Shown: positions 53,660-62,168 of the stretch, in pieces
Layout of the letters: every line of letters begins with the position of its first letter
Position numbering within the stretch: position 1 is the stretch's first letter
Source of the DNA: Rugamonas sp. A1-17
Lineage (GTDB): Bacteria > Pseudomonadota > Gammaproteobacteria > Burkholderiales > Burkholderiaceae_D
Length of the DNA stretch: 64,000 nt
Direction of reading: 5' to 3'
NCBI GenBank assembly: GCA_025548565.1
Contig: JAJLPB010000013.1
Span: 186,001 to 250,000 of the forward strand
Program-made: the position numbers and the translations under genes
The notes under the pieces: model-generated
What the model saw: the letters and a program-made list of their open reading frames with translations, nothing else
The model's database searches: none
What the model was told of the DNA's origin: nothing

Positions 53660-53749
53660 AGTTGTTTTCCTTGTGTAGTTGAACTTATTTAGCAGTTGCG
53701 GTTTAAAATCCTGTTTGAAGCGAAGCGATAAAGCGTTCATGACTTCTTT

Positions 53750-53765
53750 AGCAGAATGCGTGCCA
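53750..53765 (-). promoter_or_regulatory. sigma-54 promoter of porin-glnK-amtB
   Basis: On the minus strand the sequence reads TGGCACGCATTCTGCT, with a perfect TGGCACG -24 element and the -12 GC exactly 10 bp after the -24 GG. This is the RpoN consensus layout. It lies about 90 bases upstream of the porin start. Confidence 0.85.
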
Positions 53766-53892
53766 GCTAATCTTGTCGAGGTGATAGCTGCCGTAAGGAC
53801 ATCGGCAACGGGACCGCATTTGAAAGAAATGTGAGAATGGGATGGGTGCGGCGGTGATTTTTTCGAATTTCGCACCACAATAAGGCCGCAGC

Positions 53893-53907
53893 GCACTGCA
53901 ATGGTGC
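53893..53907. promoter_or_regulatory. NtrC-like enhancer site
   Basis: GCAC, 7 bases and GTGC (GCACTGCAATGGTGC) reproduce the NtrC half-sites at the standard spacing. It lies about 130 bases upstream of the sigma-54 promoter, a normal enhancer distance. It is also 30 bases upstream of ubiK, which may or may not be affected. Confidence 0.7.
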
Positions 53908-53937
53908 AGTGTCAGGCCGGTTAGATCAAGGAATATT

Positions 53938-54180
53938 ATGGATATGAATACTTTTTTCAATGACTTGCAAAGCAAGATCAATCAGGCCATCGAAAACTCA
54001 CCAGCAAAGGACATCGAGAAGAACGTCAAGTCGATGATGACGCAGGGTTTCGCCAAGCTGGATCTGGTGACGCGCGAGGAATTTGACGTGCAGGCGCAAG
54101 TGCTGGCCAAGACCCGCGCCAAGCTCGAAGCGCTGGAAGCGCGCCTGGCGGAACTGGAAGCCAAGGCCGGTCAGCAGTGA
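53938..54180 (+). CDS. ubiK: ubiquinone biosynthesis accessory factor UbiK (BMFP domain)
   Basis: An 80-residue protein beginning MDMNTFFNDLQSKINQAIEN and ending in a coiled coil (KLEALEARLAELEAKAGQQ), the YqiC/UbiK pattern. UbiK helps assemble the cytosolic Ubi complex. AAGGA precedes the start at good spacing. Confidence 0.88.
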   Translation: MDMNTFFNDLQSKINQAIENSPAKDIEKNVKSMMTQGFAKLDLVTREEFDVQAQVLAKTRAKLEALEARLAELEAKAGQQ

Positions 54181-54187
54181 CCCACGC

Positions 54188-54215
54188 TGGCGCCCGCCCC
54201 TGCGGGCAGGCGCCA
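54188..54215. terminator. hairpin between convergent ubiK and porin genes
   Basis: TGGCGCC and GGCGCCA form 7-bp arms around a GC-rich loop. There is no clear T-run on either side, so it is at best a weak bidirectional terminator. It occupies the 54-bp convergent gap. Confidence 0.4.
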
Positions 54216-54234
54216 AAACGCGGCAGCGGCTGCC

Positions 54235-55269
54235 TCAGAAGTTGTGGTGGATGCCCACGCCGTAGAAATTGACCGACGTGACAGCCTTGCGATTGGAGGC
54301 GTCCACGTACAGGAAAGTGCGCTTCGACAGTCCGTATTCGTAGCCCAGTCCTAACTGCTTGGTCGGCACGGCGCCGTCCGGCGTCTTGCGGCCATAGCCC
54401 GCCAGCAGGGTCCCCGGACCGATATCCAGGTTGGCGCCAACCACCCACGCCTTGGTGACCGGATTCACGGCCACCGTATGCTCCTGATCCTGGCTTTGAT
54501 ACGAAGCCACCAGTTTCAGGTCCGGCCGCGCCTGCACCGAGCCGGCCACCGACCACAATTTTGTCTCAGCCGCGTTACGCTCGGCCGCCAGCATCGCCGC
54601 GAAGATGCCGGCGCGGTAGGTGGCGGAGACCGAGTACGGGTTGCTGTTCAGCGTGGTGTTGGCCGCATACTGCGGCGCCGCCTGCGTGCCACGGCCGATC
54701 AGCACCGGATTGCCGTTGGCCTCTCGCGTGGCGAGCGTGACGTTGAGCTGCAGGCCGGCGATCTCCGGCGAGTTGTAGAACACCGCGTTGGAAAACCGGT
54801 TGGCCGACGAGCCGGCCGGATCGAGCGGCTGGCTGGTGTAGCCGGCCACCATCAGGTCGGTGATGAAGCCCGCCGTGCTGGGCGTGCCGCGAAACGGCTC
54901 GAACGCCACGTTGGAATCCTGCAGCGCCGTCAGGCCGCGCCCGATGCGCACCGTGCCGAAGCCGCCCTGCAGCCCCACTCTGCTCTGCCCCTGGAACAGC
55001 GGACGGCTCGTGCCTTCGATGGTGCCGACATCCGGGTCGTAGCGTATCTCCAGCTGAAACAGCGCCTTCAGGCCATCGCCCAGATCCTCGACACCCTTGA
55101 AACCCAGCCGGTTGTTATCGCGGCGCCCTTCGCTGAGCGTGGAGCCGGTCTTCTTGAACACGCCAAGGTCGATGTTGCCATACACCGTGACGGCCGACTG
55201 CGCCTGCGCCACACCGGCGGCGGCTGCCAGGACGGCCAACGCGGTAAACGATTTATACGATTTATTCAT
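54235..55269 (-). CDS. general outer-membrane porin (OmpC-like, betaproteobacterial)
   Basis: A 344-residue precursor with a signal peptide (MNKSYKSFTALAVLAAAAGV, then AQAQ) and a 16-strand porin pattern: SAVTVYGNIDLGVFKKTGS, RLGFKGVEDLGDGLKALFQL, GTVRIGRGLTALQDSNV, ending VNFYGVGIHHNF. Such porins form trimeric channels for small solutes. It is last in an operon with DctA and two hydrolases, so it probably lets the operon's substrate in. Confidence 0.93.
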   Translation of the reverse strand: MNKSYKSFTALAVLAAAAGVAQAQSAVTVYGNIDLGVFKKTGSTLSEGRRDNNRLGFKGVEDLGDGLKALFQLEIRYDPDVGTIEGTSRPLFQGQSRVGLQGGFGTVRIGRGLTALQDSNVAFEPFRGTPSTAGFITDLMVAGYTSQPLDPAGSSANRFSNAVFYNSPEIAGLQLNVTLATREANGNPVLIGRGTQAAPQYAANTTLNSNPYSVSATYRAGIFAAMLAAERNAAETKLWSVAGSVQARPDLKLVASYQSQDQEHTVAVNPVTKAWVVGANLDIGPGTLLAGYGRKTPDGAVPTKQLGLGYEYGLSKRTFLYVDASNRKAVTSVNFYGVGIHHNF

Positions 55270-55310
55270 AGATCCCTTTTCTTTTTGGAGGTGGTGGTGC
55301 GGCGGATAAA

Positions 55311-56633
55311 TCATCCCGGCTGTCCCGCAGCCGCGTCGAGCTTGAGCTGCTCGGCGTCGTAGCGCTCGATGGCGGCGCGGTTGTCGTTCAAGACCGCGTG
55401 GGCGCGCTCGCGGTCGATGTCCTTCTCCCAGGCGGCCACCACCACGGTGGCCACGCAGTTGCCCAGCAGGTTGCCGGCGGCGCGGGCGATGCCCATGAAC
55501 CAGTCCACCGACAGCACCAGCACCAGGCCGACCACGGGAATCGCCGGGATCGCCGTCAGCGTGGCCGCCAGGATCACGATCGCCGAGCCGGGCACGCCGT
55601 GCGCGCCCTTGGACGTGATCAGCGCGATGGCCAGGATCGCCAGCAGGTCGCCGCCCGCCAGCGGCGTGTTGGTGGCCTGGGCGATGAACACCGCCGCCAG
55701 CGTCAGGTAGATCGAGAAGGCGTCGAGGTTGAAGGAGTAGCCGGTCGGGATGACCAGGCCGACCGTGGCGTCCTTGATGCCCATGTACTTCAGCTTGCGC
55801 ATCACCTGCGGCAGCACGCTGTCGGACGAGGCGGTACCCAGCACGATCAGCAGTTCCTCGCGCAGATAGCCGATCAGCTTGAGGATGTTGAAACCGGCCA
55901 GCCGCAAGATCGTGCCGAGGATGCCGAACACCAGGATGGCCACCGCGCCGTAGAACAGCAGCACCAGCATGCCCAGCTGCTTGAGCGAGCCGATGCCGTA
56001 TTTGCCCACGGTGAAGGCGATCGCGCCGAACACGCCCAGCGGCGCCAGCTTGATGATGAAGGACATGCACTTGAAGAAGGCGGCGGCCAGGCCGTCGATC
56101 AGCGTGGCCACCGGCGCGGCCCGCTCACCGACCAGCGACAGCGCGCAGCCGAACAGCACCGAGAACAGCAATACCTGCAGCACATCGCCCGAGGTGAACG
56201 CGCTCACCGCCGTGGACGGGATGAGCTTCATGAGGAACTCGCTGAAGCCGGTGTTCCTGACGGTGTTGGCGGTGTTGACGTAGTTGCTCATCGCCGAGGC
56301 GTCGAGCGTGGCGGCGTCGATGTTCATGCCGGCGCCTGGATGAAACACATACGCCAGCACCAAACCCAGCGCCAACGCCACGGTGGTGACGGCCTCGAAA
56401 TAGATCAGCGCCTTGAGCCCGACCCGGCCCACTTTCTTCAGCTCGCCGGCGCCGTGAATCCCCTGCACCACCACGCAGAACACGATGCACGGTATCAGCA
56501 TCTTGATCAGCTTGATGAAACCATCGCCCAGCGGCTTGAGGCTCTGGCCGAACGCCGGATACATCATGCCCACCACCACACCGATGCACATCGCCAGCAC
56601 AATCTGGCCAAATAGTGATTTGAAAAATCGCAT
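55311..56633 (-). CDS. dctA: DctA-family dicarboxylate:cation symporter
   Basis: A 440-residue inner-membrane transporter of the DAACS family. Typical segments are the N-terminal GQIVLAMCIGVVVGMMYP, CIVFCVVVQGIHGAGELKKV, the serine-rich GTASSDSVLPQVMRKLKYMG, the PTGYSFNLDAFSIYLTLAAV motif and SKGAHGVPGSAIVILAATL. The operon context with amidohydrolases suggests that the physiological substrate could be an acid other than a C4-dicarboxylate. Confidence 0.93.
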   Translation of the reverse strand: MRFFKSLFGQIVLAMCIGVVVGMMYPAFGQSLKPLGDGFIKLIKMLIPCIVFCVVVQGIHGAGELKKVGRVGLKALIYFEAVTTVALALGLVLAYVFHPGAGMNIDAATLDASAMSNYVNTANTVRNTGFSEFLMKLIPSTAVSAFTSGDVLQVLLFSVLFGCALSLVGERAAPVATLIDGLAAAFFKCMSFIIKLAPLGVFGAIAFTVGKYGIGSLKQLGMLVLLFYGAVAILVFGILGTILRLAGFNILKLIGYLREELLIVLGTASSDSVLPQVMRKLKYMGIKDATVGLVIPTGYSFNLDAFSIYLTLAAVFIAQATNTPLAGGDLLAILAIALITSKGAHGVPGSAIVILAATLTAIPAIPVVGLVLVLSVDWFMGIARAAGNLLGNCVATVVVAAWEKDIDRERAHAVLNDNRAAIERYDAEQLKLDAAAGQPG

Positions 56634-56691
56634 TGCTGTTACCCCTTGTTGACCACGTTGAACTGAGAAAGTTTTGGACCGGGGCGGCCGC

Positions 56692-57942
56692 TCAGCGCGG
56701 CGCGTCGGCTTGCAGGAAATCGAGCAGGGTCATGGCGACCACCTTGGTAGCGCGCCGCAGGTCCTCCAGCACCAGGTGCTCGTCGCCGCGCTTGGCGTTC
56801 GACTCCGGCACCGTGCGCGGGCCGGCGCCGTACAGCACGGCAGGGATGCCCTGCGCGCCGTACAGGCGGGCGTCGGCGTACAGCGGCGTGCCCACCGCCG
56901 GGATTGCCTCGCCGATGACCTCGAGCGCGTTGCGCTGCAGGCTCTCCAGCAGCGGCTGCACCCTCGGCAGCGGCCGCAGCGCCTCCGACAACAGCAACCG
57001 CTTGATCTCGATCCGTATCCCCGGCACGCCTTCGACCGCGGCCGCGATCAGCGCGCGCAGCTGCGTCTCGACCTCGGCCGTGTCCTCCTCGGGGATCATG
57101 CGGCGGTCGAGCTTCATCACCACCTTGCCGGGCACGACGTTGGTGTTGGTGCCGCCATCGATGCGCCCCACCAGCATGGTCGGCGAACCGATGCCCGGCA
57201 CTTGCGAACGGATGTCGCGCAGCACCGGCAGTTGGGCATAAACGGCGTTGAGGATGCGCGTGGCGGCCTGCAGCGCATCGTGGCCGGTCTCGGGCATCGC
57301 GCCGTGGCCGGACTTGCCGTGCACGGTGACCTCCAGTTGCAGGCAGGCGTTGTGGGCGGTGACGATCTGGTAGCTGAAGCCGGCCGCGATGACGAAATCG
57401 GGATGGCTGAGCCCCTGCTCCAGCAGCCAGCCGGGGCCGAGCAAGCCGCCGAACTCCTCGTCGTAGGTAAAGTGCAGCTCCACGCCGCCACGCAGCGCGA
57501 TGCCGAGCGCCTCCAGCGCGCGCACCGCGAACACATAGGTGGCGAAGTCGCTTTTCGAGACGGCGGCCGCGCGGCCGTACAGGCGGCCATCCTCGATCAC
57601 CGCGCCGTAGGGCGGCCGGGTCCAGCCCTCACCGGGCGGCACCACGTCGCCGTGGGCGGTCAGCGCCAGCGTCGGCCCCGGCGCGGCGTAGCGGCGGCGC
57701 ACGATCAGGTTGGTGATGGTCTCCATGCCGTAGGCGCGCACCGCGTCCTGCGGCACCGCGTGCCGCTCGACCGTCCAGCCCAGTTCATCCAGTATGGCGG
57801 CCACCGCGTGCGCGTGCGGCGCGTTGTTGCCGGGCGGCGTGTCGGTCGGGATGCGGACCACGTCTTGCAGGAAGGCCACCTCGGCGTCGAAGTGCTCGTC
57901 GATCCAGCTGGCCAGGCGGGCCTGGATGGGAGTGAGTGTCAT
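56692..57942 (-). CDS. M20-family metallopeptidase / amidohydrolase
   Basis: A 416-residue zinc hydrolase. The metal-binding sequence LTAHGDVVPPGEGWTRPP, the Glu pair in FTYDEEFGG and the dimerisation domain (VTVHGKSGHGAMPETGHDAL) are those of the ArgE/DapE/CPG2 group. AAGGA precedes the ATG by 8 bases. Its start overlaps the stop of the upstream amidohydrolase (ATGA). The substrate is unknown; a deacylation or decarbamoylation step is likely. Confidence 0.9.
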   Translation of the reverse strand: MTLTPIQARLASWIDEHFDAEVAFLQDVVRIPTDTPPGNNAPHAHAVAAILDELGWTVERHAVPQDAVRAYGMETITNLIVRRRYAAPGPTLALTAHGDVVPPGEGWTRPPYGAVIEDGRLYGRAAAVSKSDFATYVFAVRALEALGIALRGGVELHFTYDEEFGGLLGPGWLLEQGLSHPDFVIAAGFSYQIVTAHNACLQLEVTVHGKSGHGAMPETGHDALQAATRILNAVYAQLPVLRDIRSQVPGIGSPTMLVGRIDGGTNTNVVPGKVVMKLDRRMIPEEDTAEVETQLRALIAAAVEGVPGIRIEIKRLLLSEALRPLPRVQPLLESLQRNALEVIGEAIPAVGTPLYADARLYGAQGIPAVLYGAGPRTVPESNAKRGDEHLVLEDLRRATKVVAMTLLDFLQADAPR

Positions 57943-59237
57943 GCTGTGTGTTCCTTGCGTTCGGAGGATGGCTGGAAGTGTTCGATGAAGTCGCTCACCA
58001 CGCGGGCGGCCAGGGCTGCGTCGTCGGCGGTCATGGTTTCGAGCGGATTGTGGGAGATGCCGCCGTTGCCGCAGCGGACAAACAGCATCGCCATGTCGGT
58101 GCGGGCGGCCATCACCATGGCGTCGTGGCCGGCGCCGGATGGCAGTTGGCGCACGGGCAGGCCGGCGCGTCGCAGCGCAGCTTCCAGTTGCCCGCGCAGC
58201 GCGGGCGCGCATGGCACGCTGCGCGCCTCGTGCGTCTGGCGCACCTGCGTGGCCACACCACGGCGCGCGGCGATGCGCTCGACGGCGGCGAGGATGTCCG
58301 CCACCGCCGCCTCGCGCTGCGCATCCTGTTCGGCGCGCACGTCGATGGAGAACAGCGCGCGGCCCGGCACCACATTGGCGGCGCCGCCCGGCACGTCGAA
58401 CTGCCCGACCGTGCCGACCAGTCCCGCGATACCGCCGCAGCGCTGCTCGATCGCCAGCGCGATTTCCGCCGCCGCCATCGCGGCGTCGCGGCGCCCCGCC
58501 ATCGGCACTGTGCCGGCGTGGCCGGCCACGCCGGTCACCTCCACCTGCATGCGCGTGGCGCCGGCGATGCCGGTGACCACGCCCAGCGCCAGGCCGGCAT
58601 CCAGCAGCACCGGGCCCTGCTCGATGTGCACTTCCAGGAAGCCCAGCATCCGCGCCGGCGCCATCGCGGCGGCGGCCAGGTCGGCGCAGCTGTAACCCAG
58701 GCCGGCGGTGTCGATGGCCTGGCGCATGGTGACGCCGGCGGCGTCGGTGTTGTCGAGCACGCGCAGGTCGAAGGCGCCGGCGATCGCCCGGCTGCCCAGC
58801 AGGGTGGCCTTGAAGCGCACGCCCTCCTCCTCGGCGAAACCGATCACCTCGATGGCGTGGGCGAAGCGCCGGCCCTGCGCGTGCCAGCGGGCGACGCAGG
58901 CGATCGGCAGCAGGATGCCCAGGTTGCCGTCGTAGATGCCGCCATTGGGGACGGTGTCGAAATGCGAGCCGGTCAGCAACGCCGGCGCGTCCGGCTCGAT
59001 GCCCTCGTAGCGGCCGATGACGTTGCCGACGGCGTCGCGGCGCACGCTCATGCCCGCTTCGGCCATCCACTCGGCCAGTTGGCCTGCGGCCGCATGGTGG
59101 GCCGGCGTGAGGAAGCTGCGCGTCATCATGCCTGGCGCTTCGGTGTGGGCGGCCAGCGCCTGCGCGCGCGTCATGATGTTGGCGCCCAGTTCGGTATATC
59201 CAGTACTTGCGGTGCAGTCCGACATGTCCATAGTCAT
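57939..59237 (-). CDS. allantoate amidohydrolase / N-carbamoyl-L-amino-acid hydrolase family
   Basis: A 432-residue M20-type hydrolase with GSHFDTVPNGGIYDGNLGI, FAEEEGVRFKATLLGSRA, LEVHIEQGPVL, GVAGHAGTVPMAGRRDA and the terminal SGAGHDAMVMAAR. Members cleave allantoate, carbamoyl amino acids or ureidoglycolate-type compounds; the sequence does not settle which. It is the first gene of the operon with an M20 peptidase, DctA and a porin, and divergent from an RpiR regulator. A role in nitrogen-containing carbamoyl compound use is inferred. Confidence 0.88.
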   Translation of the reverse strand: MTMDMSDCTASTGYTELGANIMTRAQALAAHTEAPGMMTRSFLTPAHHAAAGQLAEWMAEAGMSVRRDAVGNVIGRYEGIEPDAPALLTGSHFDTVPNGGIYDGNLGILLPIACVARWHAQGRRFAHAIEVIGFAEEEGVRFKATLLGSRAIAGAFDLRVLDNTDAAGVTMRQAIDTAGLGYSCADLAAAAMAPARMLGFLEVHIEQGPVLLDAGLALGVVTGIAGATRMQVEVTGVAGHAGTVPMAGRRDAAMAAAEIALAIEQRCGGIAGLVGTVGQFDVPGGAANVVPGRALFSIDVRAEQDAQREAAVADILAAVERIAARRGVATQVRQTHEARSVPCAPALRGQLEAALRRAGLPVRQLPSGAGHDAMVMAARTDMAMLFVRCGNGGISHNPLETMTADDAALAARVVSDFIEHFQPSSERKEHTA

Positions 59238-59249
59238 CTCCGGTAAATT

Positions 59250-59278
59250 ATTTTCTTTGATTTATATTCATTGAAAAT
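59250..59278. promoter_or_regulatory. inverted repeat, candidate RpiR operator
   Basis: ATTTTCTTTGA and TCATTGAAAAT flank TTTATAT, with 9 of 11 arm positions matching. It lies 13 bases upstream of the amidohydrolase start and in the divergent gap with the RpiR-family gene. It is a plausible binding site; the support is sequence and position only. Confidence 0.45.
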
Positions 59279-59376
59279 CTTTTTTCACGTTGAGTCAATC
59301 ATTTCACACGCCGGTCATGGAAATAGCGGCCGGATAGTCGCGCGACGTCCACACGCCGGGTCTGGATGGCTTTAAA

Positions 59377-60252
59377 ATGCCTGCCATGACAAAAGAAACT
59401 TCCTCCGCCGCCGACCTGTCGAGCTGGATACAGCAACATCTGGACCAGCTACCGCAGGCGGAAAGGCGGCTGGCGATTGTCATCCTGGAAGCGCCGGGCC
59501 AACTGGCCAGCTATTCCGCCTCCGAGGTGACCAGGATGGCCGGCGTCTCGAACGCGACCATGACGCGGCTGGTGCAGCGCCTGGGCTACGAGAACTACGA
59601 CCAGATGCGGCGGCTGTCGCGGCAGAACATGGACTGGGGATCGCCGCTGTACTTGTTGGACCGCAAGGGAGCGGATGACGAGGCGGCCGAGGCGCAGGGG
59701 CCGTTTGAGCAGCACGTCGCGGCCAGCGTGCAGAACATCCAGGGCACCTTCGCCGGCATGTCGGCCGCCGACATCGACGTGATCGGCGGCGCGATCGCCG
59801 AGGCACGGCAGGTGCGCGTATTTGGTCAGCGCAACAATTACTTCTTCGCGGCCTACCTGCGCTGGCAGTTCATCCAGTTCCGCAACAACGTGTATCTGTT
59901 GCCGGTCTCGGGCGAGACCATGGGCGAATACCTGGTGGGCTTGCAGCCGGACGACCTGTTCATCGTGTTCGGCCTGCGCCGCCGCACGCCGGGCCTGGCG
60001 GCACTGATCACAGCGGTCAGCCGGGCCGGCGTGCGCACCCTGCTGATCACCGATTCGGCCAACCGCAGCGACCTCGGCGCGACCTGGGTGCTGAAGTGCG
60101 ACACCACCAGCACCACGCCGCTGGACAATCACGCCGCCGTGATGGCGCTGTGCCACGTGCTGGCTTCGCAGGTGATCGACAAGGCAGGCGTCGCCGGGCG
60201 GCAGCGCCTGATACGGATCGAGGAACTCCACGCGGAGCTCAAGGAACTGTAG
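59377..60252 (+). CDS. MurR/RpiR-family transcriptional regulator
   Basis: A 291-residue protein with an N-terminal HTH (SASEVTRMAGVSNATMTRLV around residues 47-70) and a C-terminal SIS domain (ARQVRVFGQRNNYFFAAYLR, GETMGEYLVGL, LFIVFGLRRRTPGLAALITA). SIS domains bind phosphosugars or related ligands. ATG codons at 59377 and 59386 are both possible. It is divergent from the amidohydrolase operon and most likely controls it. Confidence 0.88.
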   Translation: MPAMTKETSSAADLSSWIQQHLDQLPQAERRLAIVILEAPGQLASYSASEVTRMAGVSNATMTRLVQRLGYENYDQMRRLSRQNMDWGSPLYLLDRKGADDEAAEAQGPFEQHVAASVQNIQGTFAGMSAADIDVIGGAIAEARQVRVFGQRNNYFFAAYLRWQFIQFRNNVYLLPVSGETMGEYLVGLQPDDLFIVFGLRRRTPGLAALITAVSRAGVRTLLITDSANRSDLGATWVLKCDTTSTTPLDNHAAVMALCHVLASQVIDKAGVAGRQRLIRIEELHAELKEL

Positions 60253-60259
60253 CGCTCAA

Positions 60260-60277
60260 CTGGCCCGTTGGGGCCAG
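60260..60277. terminator. hairpin between convergent rpiR-like and xylanase genes
   Basis: CTGGCCC and GGGCCAG form perfect 7-bp arms with the loop GTTG. A short T stretch (CTTTTAG) follows after six bases on the plus strand. It lies in the 34-bp convergent gap and could serve both genes. Confidence 0.5.
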
Positions 60278-60286
60278 CGTGCACTT

Positions 60287-61885
60287 TTAGTGCCCCAGCA
60301 AGGCGTCCTTGAAGCCCTGCATCGCAGGCTTGGGCTGGAAGCCGCCATCAAACAACAAGGGCCAGTCGGGCAATCCGGGCTGGTTGATCCAGCTGTCGGC
60401 ATCCCACACGCCCCACACCGTGATCCCGGCCCGCTGCGCCGCCGGCACCGCCCGCAGGTAGGCGGCAACGATGTCGTGATAGCGCTGCTGCTGGCGCGCA
60501 GCGGCCTCCGTCGTGAAGCTGGAATAGGCGCTTCTCATGCTCACGTCCATTTCGCTGATTTTCACCTTCAAGCCGCGATCCGCCACCGCCTTCATCGATG
60601 CCTCGATGGCGCTGATGCTCGGCCAATCGATAGTCACGTGCATCTGGAAGCCTACGCCGGAGAGGAGAACGCCGCGCGAGCGCATGCCGTCGATCAGGGA
60701 CAGCAGGTTCGCCGTCTTCGATCCGCCGGCTTCGATGTTGTAATCGTTGTAGAACAGGTCGACTTGCGGATCGGCGGCGCGCGCATTGAGGAAAGCCTGA
60801 TCGATGAAGGCCAGGCCCATCTTCTGGCTAAACACGCTGCTGCGCAGGATGTTATTGATCGTTGGCTGCCCATCGTCGGCCAGCGCCTCATTGACCACGT
60901 CCCAGCTCACCACCTTGCCCCGGAAGTGCGACACGATGGTTTGGACATGGTTCTTCAGCATGGCGGCAAAGTCGCCGCTGTAGTTCGTCATGAAGGCAGG
61001 CACCTGATAATCGGCATGCCAGATCAGCGTATGAGCATGCACGTTCATGGCATGGGCGCCCGCGAAGCCAACGAACTCATCGGCTTGGCCGAATGTGAAG
61101 GTGTTCTCCTGCGGGTGCAGGTAACTCATCTTCATGATGTTGCCGGCCGTCATCTGATTAAAATTGGGGAACACCACGGCCTGCTGCTGGGCGCTGGTGC
61201 CGCTGCTGATGATGCTGTTGTTCTCGAAGCCGGCATTCACGGCCACGCCGATCGGGAAGCTCGCCAGCGCCTTCAAGCCGGCGTCGCTGCTCGCCGTGGC
61301 AAAGTACGCGGTCAGCGACTTGTTACCGTCCATGGCGATCGTCAGCGGACTGGCGCTGGCTGAGACGGAGCCGCTCAAGCCTGAAAAGACGGAACCCTGC
61401 AGCGGCGTCGCCGCGATCGTGACCGCGCTGCCGGCCTTGTAGCTGTAGTTGCCTGGCGCCAGGCTGGTGGAACCGCCGCCGCTGCCGCCATGGGCGAGCG
61501 CCAGCGTGTAGTTGACGGCACCGCTGCTGTTGCTGCCGTTGACCTGCAATTGTGCCCAGCTCCGCTTGGTCGTATAGCGCAGGTAATAGTTGCCGTTGAC
61601 GCGAGCAGGCATCCGGGTCGACGACACGTTGGCGTACGACACGCCGTTGATGGTCAACGTGCCCGCTCCCTTGGAAGCGACGCTGTCGATGGTGCCGGCC
61701 GTGACCAGGCAGACGTTGGCGGCGCCATTCAAGACAGTCGGCAAGCTCATCGGTTGTGGATTGGCGCAAGTCGCCCTGCTCACGTTGGCCGTTGCCGCCT
61801 GGGCGCCGCCGATGGCGACGGCCAGACCGGCGATTGCCCCGGCAAGAGACCGCAAGGACATCCTGATTGTTCGTGCTGCTTTCAT
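60287..61885 (-). CDS. secreted endo-1,4-beta-xylanase (GH10) with N-terminal accessory domains
   Basis: A 532-residue secreted enzyme. A signal peptide (cleavage near GGAQA) is followed by an unrecognised beta-rich region of about 110 residues, then a short repeat of the InlB-like bacterial type (YSYKAGSAVTIAATPLQGSV, ending KSLTAYF), then the GH10 barrel. The acid/base is Glu333 in WDVVNEAL and the nucleophile is Glu445 in KISEMDVSM. HTLIWHADYQVPAF and GITVWGVWDADSWI are GH10 hallmarks. The ATG at 61885 is preferred over a GTG 9 bases upstream. It stands alone, without other xylan genes. Confidence 0.93.
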   Translation of the reverse strand: MKAARTIRMSLRSLAGAIAGLAVAIGGAQAATANVSRATCANPQPMSLPTVLNGAANVCLVTAGTIDSVASKGAGTLTINGVSYANVSSTRMPARVNGNYYLRYTTKRSWAQLQVNGSNSSGAVNYTLALAHGGSGGGSTSLAPGNYSYKAGSAVTIAATPLQGSVFSGLSGSVSASASPLTIAMDGNKSLTAYFATASSDAGLKALASFPIGVAVNAGFENNSIISSGTSAQQQAVVFPNFNQMTAGNIMKMSYLHPQENTFTFGQADEFVGFAGAHAMNVHAHTLIWHADYQVPAFMTNYSGDFAAMLKNHVQTIVSHFRGKVVSWDVVNEALADDGQPTINNILRSSVFSQKMGLAFIDQAFLNARAADPQVDLFYNDYNIEAGGSKTANLLSLIDGMRSRGVLLSGVGFQMHVTIDWPSISAIEASMKAVADRGLKVKISEMDVSMRSAYSSFTTEAAARQQQRYHDIVAAYLRAVPAAQRAGITVWGVWDADSWINQPGLPDWPLLFDGGFQPKPAMQGFKDALLGH

Positions 61886-62168
61886 ATGACTCACTTTCTA
61901 TTTGATTTGCTTTGACTTTGAATGAGCGCAGCACACCGCAACGGGCGCGCGCCGACACCTGCCACGGTACTTTTTTCGCATTTTTGTTCTTTAAATATTA
62001 CAGACATTCATTCGAATACCCCCCGCGCACTGTTGCATTTTGCAAACACACAGGCGTTTGGCGCTCCGCGCGAACTAAGCACGCTGCGCCCGTTTGGGCT
62101 AGCGCAAAGCGCGGTGGCGGGCCTGGGCTACGCTGGCCGCTGGTATCCCACTGGTCGTCCGCTAACCC

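Noticed and set aside
62033-62045. TTGCA-TTT-TGCAA palindrome in the xylanase/comM gap as an operator
   Set aside because: The arms are only 5 bp, and nothing nearby links it to a regulator. It is too short to support.
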